Part shown: one piece after another, positions 50,900 through 58,842 of the stretch
Layout of the letters: the number at the start of each line of letters is the position of its first letter
Numbering within the stretch: position 1 is the first letter of the stretch
Origin: Halomonas sp. GD1P12
GTDB lineage: Bacteria; Pseudomonadota; Gammaproteobacteria; Pseudomonadales; Halomonadaceae
DNA length: 64,000 nucleotides
Direction: 5' to 3'
Assembly: GCF_025725645.1 (NCBI RefSeq)
Contig: NZ_CP107007.1
Coordinates: 3,715,311 to 3,779,310, forward strand
Translations under genes and position numbers: made by a program
Notes under the pieces: model-generated
What the model was told of the DNA's origin: nothing
Databases searched by the model: none
The model's input: the letters and a program-made list of their open reading frames with translations, nothing else

Positions 50900-51418
50900 T
50901 CAGTAAGTTACGACGGTGACTGGTCGCGCATTGCCCGAGAACGCTTGTTGCTCGACGTTGATGCTGCGGTAGCCACTCCCCGATTGTGAAATCGTGATAT
51001 TGCTTTGCTGACCCGTTTGAGTAACGAAGGCTTCCGCTCCTTGAGGGCCGTTGTCCTGAAGAATCGAAACGCTGTGCTCGTTACCTTTTTGAGAAACCTG
51101 GCTGGTATTGTTGCCACCGATTTGTTCGATTGACGCCGCATTGGCGTTACCGACTTGGCGGATACTCGAAAAATTACCTTGTTGGTATTGGGCCGAGTAG
51201 GATTGAGCGACGCTGGTCCGGTTGTCGTTACCGTTTTGGTAAATGACGCTGTAATTACCGGGGCCTAACTGCTTTGATCCGCTATAAACATACTGAGCGA
51301 TACGGTTGTCTTGGCCGGCGTGGGCAGCGGATGAAAACGTCATCGTTAGGGCAATTAGTGCCAGCGTCGACTTGACCACTGCCGCTCCTAAAAATGAAAA
51401 CGCCTGATTGATAGCCAT
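50900..51418 (-). CDS. csgB: Curlin nucleator, CsgB-like
   Basis: 172 residues. Signal peptide of about 34 residues ending AAHA. Curlin-type repeats follow (YSVIYQNGNDNRTSVAQSY, SSIRQVGNANAASIEQIG, SQVSQKGNEHSVSILQDNG), then a C-terminal tail with Tyr, Arg and Val as in CsgB, which anchors to the surface and seeds CsgA. I chose ATG 51418, seven bases after AAAGGG; ATG 51424 and a TTG at 51448 are possible. csgA versus csgB identity is inferred from order and tail. Confidence 0.82.
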   Translation of the reverse strand: MAINQAFSFLGAAVVKSTLALIALTMTFSSAAHAGQDNRIAQYVYSGSKQLGPGNYSVIYQNGNDNRTSVAQSYSAQYQQGNFSSIRQVGNANAASIEQIGGNNTSQVSQKGNEHSVSILQDNGPQGAEAFVTQTGQQSNITISQSGSGYRSINVEQQAFSGNARPVTVVTY

Positions 51419-51590
51419 CCTCATACCCTTTGAAAGTTTTTGTATCAAATTGTATTCACGGCTTGAGTTTGGCGTATCTGTAGAATTGCGCTATCAGCAA
51501 TTCTCCTGGACGTGGGATCATTTATTTGATTATTTTAAATCTCTCAGGTATTAGTTTTTTGGTATATCTGTAAGTTTTTGTTTTTAATGA
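51419..51590 (-). promoter_or_regulatory. csgBA upstream region with an 8-7-8 inverted repeat
   Basis: The 302 bases between csgG and csgB contain no gene. The part next to csgB is AT-rich and holds a perfect inverted repeat, AGAATTGC and GCAATTCT with a 7-base spacer (51482-51504), 64-86 bases upstream of the csgB ATG. This is a plausible regulator site for csgBA. I see no clear -35/-10 pair. Confidence 0.45.
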
Positions 51591-51627
51591 AATAAAAAAG
51601 CGGTGCCGCATAATTTTGGCACCGCTT
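51591..51627 (-). terminator. Terminator of csgDEFG
   Basis: Ten-base perfect stem AAGCGGTGCC/GGCACCGCTT with a T-rich tail on the minus strand, 94 bases after the csgG stop. It separates csgDEFG from csgBA. Confidence 0.88.
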
Positions 51628-51720
51628 CTCGTAGATTTTCTGGTAATTATAGGGTTGTATCACTTCATCTTTATTAGATGAAGCTCAAGCATGAACACCA
51701 GAAACACTGCTCACGTATAC

Positions 51721-52551
51721 TTACAATTCTGGAATAGGCGCATTCAGATAGTCGGCGAGTACCGAACCCTGAATATTGCTGCCACTGGCCAGATTCCACA
51801 GGTTGTTTTCCACCCCACGAGCGATCAGGTGTATGACTGCGGACTCCACCGCCGACATGACCGCCATCTGTACCGGCTCGTTGGTCGTGATGCCCGCTTC
51901 GGCTTCCAGCAGGCGACGGAAGTCGATAAAGCGATACACCCCGGCGCGCAGCTCTTTCGAGTAGATGGTTTTGGTGGTCGTTACGTTGGCGAGTATCTCG
52001 CCGGTGGAAATCTCCACGGCGCGCAGGTTGACCGTGACCTGGTCGACCTGGTACTGGCCCGAGGCGCCAATGCCGAAGTATTCAGCACCCGCGCCGCCGG
52101 TGCGTACGTTGGACTCATACGCAATGATACCGCCTTCGAGCATGACCGACGCCGCGCGCAGTGATGGCAGCGTATCGGGCTGGCCGAAGCGCTCGAACTC
52201 AGCGCGGATGATGCGTCGCTCGGTCAGAAGGTTCTGAAGCCCGACCCGCTCCAGCGGAATGAACCAGCCGGAATCTGCAAGCGCCCCGGTCAGCATCGCC
52301 GCTGCTCCTTGCGTTACGGCGGTGGAGAAGGTGCTGGCCGGGGCCGGGCGGTACTGGCCGGTCTGATCGCGGAAGTCGTAGACCGAGACGAAGATCTTGC
52401 CCGCCGGCGGCGGCAGCGACACGAGATCCTGGTAGGTAGCCCCGCGCGGCATGAGCGTGGCTTGAGCGCCTTCAAGATTTTCCGAGTTGGCGACCATACC
52501 GGCACAGCCGCTGAGAAGCGTGGCCAGCATGAGTGAAGCGATGATTTTCAT
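51721..52551 (-). CDS. csgG: Curli secretion channel CsgG
   Basis: 276 residues (E. coli 277). Lipobox LLSGC with Cys16. CsgG domain: VYDFRDQTGQYRP, FSTAVTQGAAAMLTGALADS, WFIPLERVGLQNLLTERRIIR and MLEGGIIAYESNVRTGGAG are near the E. coli sequence. It forms a nonameric outer-membrane pore for curlins. ATG 52551 follows GGGGA. 78 bases after csgF. Confidence 0.95.
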   Translation of the reverse strand: MKIIASLMLATLLSGCAGMVANSENLEGAQATLMPRGATYQDLVSLPPPAGKIFVSVYDFRDQTGQYRPAPASTFSTAVTQGAAAMLTGALADSGWFIPLERVGLQNLLTERRIIRAEFERFGQPDTLPSLRAASVMLEGGIIAYESNVRTGGAGAEYFGIGASGQYQVDQVTVNLRAVEISTGEILANVTTTKTIYSKELRAGVYRFIDFRRLLEAEAGITTNEPVQMAVMSAVESAVIHLIARGVENNLWNLASGSNIQGSVLADYLNAPIPEL

Positions 52552-52629
52552 TATGATCCCCTGACGACACAAATAAGCGTTATGCGGCGTTTTGCCGGTT
52601 AGGTATTGGTAAACGTGAGCGCTGTTTTA

Positions 52630-53052
52630 TTAAGGATTAAAGGCGCCGCCTACGCTGATATTGGTTATATCGCCGGTCAGCTTGTCTACCACGCGCACGA
52701 CGAGCTCGCCGCCATCGTCGCTCACCACCACGTTGAACTCGCCGCTGTCGAAAGAGCCCTGATCGACATTGCCTGCACCGACATCGGATATCAGCTGCGA
52801 GATGAGTCGGCTTTCCAGACTTTGAACGAGTCGATCAGTAGAAGAGAGCCGCTCGAAGCCTCGTGCGTTAGGATCGGTAGTGGTGTCCTGGGCCTGCGCC
52901 TTACCCAGCAGATAGCTCCCCATGAAGGGGTCGCCACCAAACGATGGATTCAAGGGGCGATAGACCAGATCCCCCGCAATGGCTTGTGCTCCGCTTGTGA
53001 GTGCCAGCGCTGCGACGGTACCCAGCATGAAACTGCGTTGTTTGACTTTCAT
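52630..53052 (-). CDS. csgF: Curli assembly factor CsgF
   Basis: 140 residues (E. coli 138). Signal peptide about 1-26, then the pore-inserting segment DLVYRPLNPSFGGDPFMGSY, followed by LLGKAQAQ; the C-terminal part ends NISVGGAFNP. CsgF plugs into CsgG and anchors CsgB. Its ATG overlaps the csgE stop by one base, so expression is coupled. Confidence 0.95.
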   Translation of the reverse strand: MKVKQRSFMLGTVAALALTSGAQAIAGDLVYRPLNPSFGGDPFMGSYLLGKAQAQDTTTDPNARGFERLSSTDRLVQSLESRLISQLISDVGAGNVDQGSFDSGEFNVVVSDDGGELVVRVVDKLTGDITNISVGGAFNP

Positions 53053-53600
53053 TATCGTAACTCCTCGCTTCCCAGGTCTTTGTCCGACGTTAGCGCCGTT
53101 GCCAACTGTTCCTTCAGCAGCGCTTCTTGAACTACTTGTACCGCCTCATTGGCGGCTTCATCCGCCTGATTGATTCTTGGCGAAAGCTGCGTGCGGAAAT
53201 ACATTTGATTGCCCTGCATGATCCAGAGTTGGCTTCCCCAACGGGCGTCCGGGCGCTCCTGAATCGTGATCGTGGCGTTATTGATCAGCGGGCTATCCAT
53301 GGCACGTTGACTGAATGCGCGGTAGAACGAACGACCGGCCATGGTAATGGTGCGGTCAATCATGACCCCGGTCAGCTCACTGCTGCCGTAGCCGCGCGGC
53401 TCGATTTCCGCACCGTCCGGCCCGGAGAGGCGGTTGATCGCATCCACCGCTTCCTGCTCGTTTTCCGGCAGGGAATCGCTTGGCGAGGCCGGCTGATTGG
53501 GAGACACGGGCTGGCCGGGAAGCTCTTCGCTGGCGTGCACCGACAGAGCCAACGTCAGTAGACAGGCAGCGAGCGGTAAATGAAAACGATACGTGACCAT
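53052..53600 (-). CDS. csgE: Curli secretion chaperone CsgE
   Basis: 182 residues, longer than E. coli CsgE (129) because of a Pro/Ser-rich insertion after the signal peptide (about 24-55). The conserved part is GVMIDRTITMAGRSFYRAFS, ITIQERPDARWGSQLWI and the C-terminal EALLKEQLATALTSDKDL. It caps CsgG from the periplasm and selects substrates. Confidence 0.94.
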   Translation of the reverse strand: MVTYRFHLPLAACLLTLALSVHASEELPGQPVSPNQPASPSDSLPENEQEAVDAINRLSGPDGAEIEPRGYGSSELTGVMIDRTITMAGRSFYRAFSQRAMDSPLINNATITIQERPDARWGSQLWIMQGNQMYFRTQLSPRINQADEAANEAVQVVQEALLKEQLATALTSDKDLGSEELR

Positions 53601-53621
53601 GGCCGAATGCTCGTTGGGAAA

Positions 53622-54314
53622 TTAGCGGCCGCGCTGCAGGCTACGCGCGGTTTCGATATTGGGCAGAATCGGCCCCAGGTTCTGATGAATCCAGTTCAGC
53701 GCCTGAATACGGTTGTGCACGTTGATTTTTCTAAAGATGTTGTAAAGGTGCGACTTGACCGTGTGCTCGCTGACGAAGAGCTTTTCAGCGATCTGCTGGT
53801 TCGACGAGCCCGCGCTCAACAGCGAAATGATCTCCATTTCACGGTTGGTCAGCCCGCAGGCCGGGCGGAACGCGTTGCTTTGGTACTTGCGATAAAAAAG
53901 AATGAGCCGTGCCATCAGGTCCCGCGACATCCAGAGTTCGTCGTTCAAAAGCGCGTGGATACCCTTGCAAATCACCTCGAGATTTTCGTTGCGGTAGAAC
54001 ACGCCCTTGAGCTGTGAGCAAGAGAGCGCTTCCAGGGCGTGATCCATGTCACGGATGTTGAACGCGGCCAGCGGCATGCGGGCAAGCGATTCGGGAAGCT
54101 TTTCTTGCCAGTCGGGGATGGCATCGACGCTGATGTGATCCGCATCCACCAGCAAAAGCTGTTGCTCGGCGTTGGACGTTGGCAGCGCCGCCCCCGGCGC
54201 GTAAAGATCGATCGTATGACCTGTTTTTTTGTTCAGGTACTCTGCAAACAACTGAGATTGAGGGCTTTTTTCGGTGACGATGTACACCACGCCCTGGGCC
54301 TTTTCCTGCATCAT
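53622..54314 (-). CDS. csgD: LuxR-family regulator CsgD
   Basis: 230 residues. N-terminal receiver-like domain (about 8-125) without the full acidic pocket, then a LuxR HTH (about 165-225; LTNREMEIISLLSAGSSNQQ, LFVSEHTVKSHLYNIFRKI) very close to E. coli CsgD. Master activator of curli and biofilm genes. GGAGGG precedes ATG 54314 by eight bases. First gene of csgDEFG, 21 bases before csgE. Its upstream region carries a TTTAGTAA/TTACTAAA repeat. Confidence 0.92.
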   Translation of the reverse strand: MMQEKAQGVVYIVTEKSPQSQLFAEYLNKKTGHTIDLYAPGAALPTSNAEQQLLLVDADHISVDAIPDWQEKLPESLARMPLAAFNIRDMDHALEALSCSQLKGVFYRNENLEVICKGIHALLNDELWMSRDLMARLILFYRKYQSNAFRPACGLTNREMEIISLLSAGSSNQQIAEKLFVSEHTVKSHLYNIFRKINVHNRIQALNWIHQNLGPILPNIETARSLQRGR

Positions 54315-54381
54315 CGATAAACCCTCCAACTGCAAATAAAGTGTGAGACGTTAATGAGGTGATTGTTACCTGGAAGATCAG

Positions 54382-54404
54382 TTTAGTAAAGTTATGTTAC
54401 TAAA
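54382..54404. promoter_or_regulatory. Inverted repeat upstream of csgD
   Basis: Perfect inverted repeat TTTAGTAA and TTACTAAA separated by 7 bases, 68-90 bases upstream of the csgD ATG. The geometry equals that of the repeat upstream of csgB, but the sequence differs. A candidate binding site in the divergent csgD/rdgB region. Confidence 0.45.
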
Positions 54405-54574
54405 AATAAGTGAAGTGCCGCTTCGCCTTCACATTGCTTAGGAAAAAATAAGCCGCTGGTCTGATTGGCTAGTCATATGACGGATGAATCGTCTAACCCA
54501 TCCCTCTGATGTTGCCACCTTTAGCTGCTATCACGATCGGCGTAAACTGGCGAGCCCATACTGGAGGTGATGCC

Positions 54575-55183
54575 ATGTCCGCGGTCGATACGCTCGTTTT
54601 AGCCAGCGGTAACGCTGGCAAGTTGAAAGAGTTCAAACAGCTTCTTTCGCCCTTGATGTTCGATGTGCGGTTGCAGTCCGAATTCGGCGTGGTGGACGTC
54701 GAAGAGACCGGCCTGACCTTTATCGAAAACGCGCTGTTAAAAGCGCGCGAAGCCAGCCGAGTCAGCGGGTTGCCGGCGTTGGCTGATGACTCGGGCCTCG
54801 AGGTGGATGCGCTGTTCGGGGCGCCGGGCATTTACTCGGCGCGCTTTGCCGGCGAGCCCAAAAGTGATGCGCGCAACAACGAGAAGCTTCTTCATGCGCT
54901 CGCCGACTGCGCCGAAGGTCAGCGCACCGGGCGCTACTGGTGCGTGCTGGTGTATCTGCGCCACGCCGACGATCCGGTACCGATCATCGTGCAGCGCAGT
55001 TGGGAAGGGGAGATCCTGGCCCACCCGCGCGGTGACAACGGCTTCGGCTACGACCCGCTTTTCTGGCTCCCGGACCAGGGCATGAGCGTGGCGGAGCTTT
55101 CGTCTGACACCAAGAACCGGCTCAGCCACCGGGGCCGGGCGCTGCAGGGGCTGGTCGATCTGTTGAAGGTGGCACATGGGTAA
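54575..55183 (+). CDS. rdgB: dITP/XTP pyrophosphatase RdgB
   Basis: 202 residues (E. coli 197). Removes non-canonical purine nucleotides. LVLASGNAGKLKEF at the N-terminus, ADDSGLEVDALFGAPGIYSAR, and GDNGFGYDPLFW are signature blocks. ATG 54575 follows GGAGGTGA. It overlaps hemW by eight bases. Confidence 0.95.
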   Translation: MSAVDTLVLASGNAGKLKEFKQLLSPLMFDVRLQSEFGVVDVEETGLTFIENALLKAREASRVSGLPALADDSGLEVDALFGAPGIYSARFAGEPKSDARNNEKLLHALADCAEGQRTGRYWCVLVYLRHADDPVPIIVQRSWEGEILAHPRGDNGFGYDPLFWLPDQGMSVAELSSDTKNRLSHRGRALQGLVDLLKVAHG

Positions 55184-56342
55184 TACCCCGCCGCTTTCGC
55201 TTTATATCCACACCCCCTGGTGCGTGAGAAAGTGCCCTTATTGCGATTTCAACTCGCACGAGCCACAAGGCGGTGAGCTGCCCGAGGCGGCCTACCTCGA
55301 GGCACTGTTGGCGGATCTGGACGCCGATCTGGCGCTGGCTGGCGGCCGCTCGCTCGAGACCATCTTCATCGGCGGCGGCACGCCGAGTTTGTTATCGCCT
55401 TCGTTCTACCGGCGTTTGTTGAGCGAGGTACGCGCCCGGCTGCCTTTCTCCCCCTCCATCGAGATCACCCTGGAAGCCAATCCCGGCACCACCGAGCAGG
55501 CGCGCTTCAATGGCTACCGCGAAGCGGGGATCAACCGGCTATCGATTGGCACTCAGAGTTTTCAGCCGGCCCAGCTCGAGGCGCTGGGCCGTATCCACAG
55601 CGCCGATGAAGCCGCCAACGCCGTGGGCCAGGCGCGCGCCGCGGGTTTTGATAACCTCAACATCGATTTGATGCACGGCCTGCCGGGCCAAACGCCACAG
55701 CTGGCGCTGGCCGACATCGACCAGGCGCTTGCGCTGTCGCCGGATCACCTCTCCTGGTATCAGCTCACCCTCGAGCCCAACACCGCCTTTCATTCGAGCC
55801 CGCCGGTGCTCCCGCGCGAAGAAGCGCTTTGGGATATTCAGGAGCAAGGCCATGAGCGGCTGGTCAAGGCGGGGTTCGAACGTTACGAAATCTCGGCCTA
55901 CGCTCAGCCGGGTCAACAGAGCCGCCACAACCTCAACTACTGGCAATTCGGCGACTATCTGGGAATCGGCGCCGGTGCCCACGGCAAGCTTTCGCATATC
56001 GACGAGCAGGGGCACTGGACAATCGAGCGGCGCTGGAAGACCCGTCAGCCCGATGCCTACCTTCGCCGGCGTCATGACCCGCGCGGGTTCATCGCCGGCA
56101 AAGCGGCGATCGAAGAAGCGGAGCTTCCGCTGGAGTTCGCCATGAATGCGCTGCGTTTGACGGACGGCGTCGAGATGGCGCTTTGGTCGGCGCATACGGG
56201 CCAGTCGCCCGAGGTTCTTTTGAAGAAACTCTCCCGCGCCGAAAAAAAAGGACTTTTAGTGCAAGTGCCCGTAAAACTACGTGCTTCACCTCATGGTCTA
56301 TTATTCTTGAACGAGCTGCTGGCGTTGATCAGTGACGACTGA
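55176..56342 (+). CDS. hemW: Radical SAM haem chaperone HemW
   Basis: 388 residues. Radical SAM cluster Cys16-x3-Cys20-x2-Cys23 (CVRKCPYC) after SLYIHTPW; FIGGGTPSLL and NIDLMHGLPGQT follow. The lack of the extra N-terminal segment of HemN supports HemW, a haem-trafficking protein, over coproporphyrinogen oxidase. The start lies inside rdgB, so the two are coupled. Confidence 0.93.
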   Translation: MGNTPPLSLYIHTPWCVRKCPYCDFNSHEPQGGELPEAAYLEALLADLDADLALAGGRSLETIFIGGGTPSLLSPSFYRRLLSEVRARLPFSPSIEITLEANPGTTEQARFNGYREAGINRLSIGTQSFQPAQLEALGRIHSADEAANAVGQARAAGFDNLNIDLMHGLPGQTPQLALADIDQALALSPDHLSWYQLTLEPNTAFHSSPPVLPREEALWDIQEQGHERLVKAGFERYEISAYAQPGQQSRHNLNYWQFGDYLGIGAGAHGKLSHIDEQGHWTIERRWKTRQPDAYLRRRHDPRGFIAGKAAIEEAELPLEFAMNALRLTDGVEMALWSAHTGQSPEVLLKKLSRAEKKGLLVQVPVKLRASPHGLLFLNELLALISDD

Positions 56343-56386
56343 CCCGCAGCCCGGTTCAATCAAACAAGCTTTTAAAGGAGTGAGTG

Positions 56387-57082
56387 ATGCGTATTTCTCG
56401 ACTGTTGACCCCGGTAGCCGCGGCCCTTCTGATTGCCGGGTGTGCCAGTTCCGACCCCTACGGCGGCCAAACGCAGCGCTCCAGCACTGGCATCGGTACG
56501 GGTATTGGTGCCGTGGTCGGCGCGGCGGCCGGCGCGCTCTCCGGTGACGGTGCCACCAGCCGTCGCGACCGCGCGCTGATCGGCGCCGCGGTGGGCGCGG
56601 CCGCAGGTGCCGGTGTCGGCGCTTACATGGACCGCCAAGAGAACCAACTGCGTGAAAGCCTGCAGGGCTCGCGTATCGAAATCGACCGTCGCGGTGACGA
56701 CATCGTACTCAATATGCCCAGCAGCGTGACGTTTGGCTTCGACTCCTCGGAGCTGACCGGTCAGGCACGCAGCGCGCTCAACGAAGTCGCCAACGTCCTC
56801 ACTCAATACACCGATACCCGTGTCAACATTGCCGGTCACACCGACAGCACCGGCGCCGCCGACTACAACCAGCGCCTTTCCGAGCGCCGCGCTCAGGCCG
56901 TGGGCAGCTACCTGAGCCAGAACGGCGTTTCCTCTTCGCGTCTGGTGACCAGCGGCTATGGTGCCTCGCAGCCGGTAGCCAGCAACGATAACGAGCAGGG
57001 CCGCGCGCAGAACCGCCGCGTAGAGATTACCCTGACGCCGACCGGCCAGGCCGGTCAGAGCCAGGGCCAGGGCAACTACTGA
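56387..57082 (+). CDS. OmpA-family lipoprotein with glycine zipper (YiaD-like)
   Basis: 231 residues. Lipobox IAGC with Cys19; a glycine-zipper region (about 32-85; GAVVGAAAGALSG and GAAVGAAAGAGVGAY); and a C-terminal OmpA peptidoglycan-binding domain (about 100-215) with GHTDSTGAADYNQRLSERRA and NRRVEI. Outer-membrane lipoprotein tethering the envelope to peptidoglycan. AAAGGAG precedes the ATG. It has its own terminator. Confidence 0.92.
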   Translation: MRISRLLTPVAAALLIAGCASSDPYGGQTQRSSTGIGTGIGAVVGAAAGALSGDGATSRRDRALIGAAVGAAAGAGVGAYMDRQENQLRESLQGSRIEIDRRGDDIVLNMPSSVTFGFDSSELTGQARSALNEVANVLTQYTDTRVNIAGHTDSTGAADYNQRLSERRAQAVGSYLSQNGVSSSRLVTSGYGASQPVASNDNEQGRAQNRRVEITLTPTGQAGQSQGQGNY

Positions 57083-57118
57083 TCGATTTGATTCGACCCG
57101 GTAGGGTCTAACCCGCGA

Positions 57119-57148
57119 GCCCGCTATCATGGATAGCGGGCTTTTTTA
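57119..57148 (+). terminator. Terminator after the OmpA-family gene
   Basis: Perfect ten-base stem (GCCCGCTATC/GATAGCGGGC) followed by six T residues; it also lies directly before rlmJ. Confidence 0.92.
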
Positions 57149-57168
57149 TTCCACCAGTGCGAACCGCC

Positions 57169-58014
57169 ATGCTCTCCTACCAACACGCTTATCACGCCGG
57201 CAATTTTGCCGACGTTCATAAACACCTTACCCTCTACGCAGTGTGCGACTACCTGTTACGTAAAAAAAGTGCCATTACATATATTGATACCCACGCCGGT
57301 CGCGGCCTTTATCCACTGAGCTCAAGAGAAGCCCTGAAGCTCCAGGAGCACCGCGAAGGTATCGAGCCGCTGTGGAAGGCACGAGAAAGCCTGGGTAACC
57401 CGCTCCTGTGTGAATGGCTTTCCCACGTTGCTCGTGTTCAACAGGGTGACACCGACTTGAGCCGTTATCCCGGCTCGCCATGGTGGCTAAGCCAAGGGCT
57501 TCGCGAGCAGGATGCGCTGCGCCTTTGCGAGCTGCACCCACGCGAGCACGCCGAGCTCGACAGCCAGGCGCTGCCCGAGACGGCGCTGCGTATTCACGGT
57601 GATGGGCTGGCCGAGCTCGAAAGACGCGTGCCGGTGAGAACGCCCCGGCTGTGCGTGCTGATCGACCCGAGTTTCGAGCGCAAGGCGGAGTATCAGGAGG
57701 TGGCAGATAGCGTGATTTACGCCCTCGAGAAGGTGCGCCACGCGGTGATGTTGATCTGGTACCCGCTGTTGCCGTCAGGCGCGCATCACACGCTGCTCAG
57801 CGCGTTAAAAACCAGCGGCGTGCGTAAGATCTGGCAAAGTGAGCTTTTGCTGCGCGAACCGGCCGCCGAGACTCATGGGATGTACGCCAGCGGCATGCTG
57901 GTGATCAATCCGCCCTGGGGGCTCGATGAGCGCATGCAGGGCGCGATGAGCGAGGTCACCGCGTTGCTCGGTGGCGAGAGCCGCTTTAACGCTCGCTGGC
58001 TGGTCGAGGAGTAG
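57169..58014 (+). CDS. rlmJ: 23S rRNA (adenine(2030)-N6)-methyltransferase RlmJ
   Basis: 281 residues (E. coli 280). MLSYQHAYHAGNFADVHKHL at the start, YIDTHAGRGLYPL (AdoMet), and the catalytic LIDPSFERKAEYQ (DPPYE-type motif, here DPSFE) near residue 164. ATG 57169 gives the family length. The second Pro of DPPY is Ser and Tyr is Phe here. Confidence 0.93.
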   Translation: MLSYQHAYHAGNFADVHKHLTLYAVCDYLLRKKSAITYIDTHAGRGLYPLSSREALKLQEHREGIEPLWKARESLGNPLLCEWLSHVARVQQGDTDLSRYPGSPWWLSQGLREQDALRLCELHPREHAELDSQALPETALRIHGDGLAELERRVPVRTPRLCVLIDPSFERKAEYQEVADSVIYALEKVRHAVMLIWYPLLPSGAHHTLLSALKTSGVRKIWQSELLLREPAAETHGMYASGMLVINPPWGLDERMQGAMSEVTALLGGESRFNARWLVEE

Positions 58015-58019
58015 ACAGG

Positions 58020-58295
58020 CTAGGCGGGCAGAGCCTCCTGAGAGGTCTTGACCCGGTCCAGTGCGACCAGCGTGCGAAACCATTTCACGTTCGGGTTTTC
58101 GTGAAACAGCGCATCGCAGATCGCTTGGAAGCGGCGCATGCTGGGTACCAACAGCACCAGCATGAAGTCCGCCTCGCCGGTCACGTAGTAGCACTGCTGA
58201 ATCTCCGGGCCGGAAAAGCGCGCCTTGAGCGCCTCCAGGTCGGCGGCGTGGGTCTTGTCGGCGCGCACCTCGACGAAAATCGTGATCACCTGGCC
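58020..58295 (-). pseudogene. Truncated Lrp/AsnC regulator (C-terminal domain only)
   Basis: The last 91 residues of an Lrp-family protein: the RAM domain from VITIFVEVRADKTHAADLEAL through CYYVTGEADFMLVLLVPSM to KWFRTLVALDRVKTSQEALPA. The DNA-binding half and start codon are missing; upstream the frame runs into antisense rarD sequence. It abuts the rarD fragment within a few bases. Probably nonfunctional. Confidence 0.8.
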
Positions 58296-58742
58296 GTGCT
58301 TGTGGTCTGTCTGGGCTATCCGCTCTATTTTTGGCTGCGCCGGGCGACCGATACCAACCACATCGGCGGGCTCTGGTTCGACATGCTGCTGGCGCTGCCG
58401 GTCAGCCTCTTTTTCATCATCAAAGAAGGAGGTGTGATCGGCGCGCCGAGCATCGAATCCGCGGGGTTGGTCGTGGGCCTTGGGCTGTTGAGCGCGCTGG
58501 CGCGGGTATTTCAGGCGCTTTCGGCGCCGCTTTTGAACCTGAGCCTTTTCGGCCTTCTGGTCCATGTAGAGCCTCTGCTGCTGTTTTTGGTGGCGCTGTG
58601 GTTTGGCGAGTCGGTCGCCCCCAACGAGTGGCCGACCTATATCGCTATCTGGCTGGCCGTTCTCGTTTTGTGCGTGGAAAGTGTGCTTGGTATGAATAGA
58701 GGCCGGCGAGCGATTTGGCCGATACGTCGGCGCGGCCATTAA
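58290..58742 (+). pseudogene. Truncated RarD-type EamA permease (C-terminal half)
   Basis: About 150 residues matching the second half of RarD-family permeases: LGYPLYFWLRRATDTNHIGG, MLLALPVSLFFIIKEGGVIG, QALSAPLLNLSLFGLLVHVEP and YIAIWLAVLVLCVESVLGM. The first five or so helices and the start are absent; the frame enters antisense lrp sequence upstream. Probably nonfunctional. It ends about 100 bases before the MetE-like gene. Confidence 0.8.
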
Positions 58743-58842
58743 AATGATTCACCTGAGATCAAAAAATGATCACTTTTGCTCAGCCTGGGTTTGCGCGAGC
58801 ATGAAGGTTATCGAGTCACGTGTAACAGAGCAGGAGAGTACG

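Noticed and set aside
58083..58112. TTTCACG...CGTGAAA repeat as a parS site
   Set aside because: The arms are separated by a spacer and lie inside the lrp fragment; a parS site needs contiguous arms.
58743..58842. SAM or cobalamin riboswitch ahead of the MetE-like gene
   Set aside because: The 100-base leader is too short and shows only small inverted segments; no conserved riboswitch core is visible.
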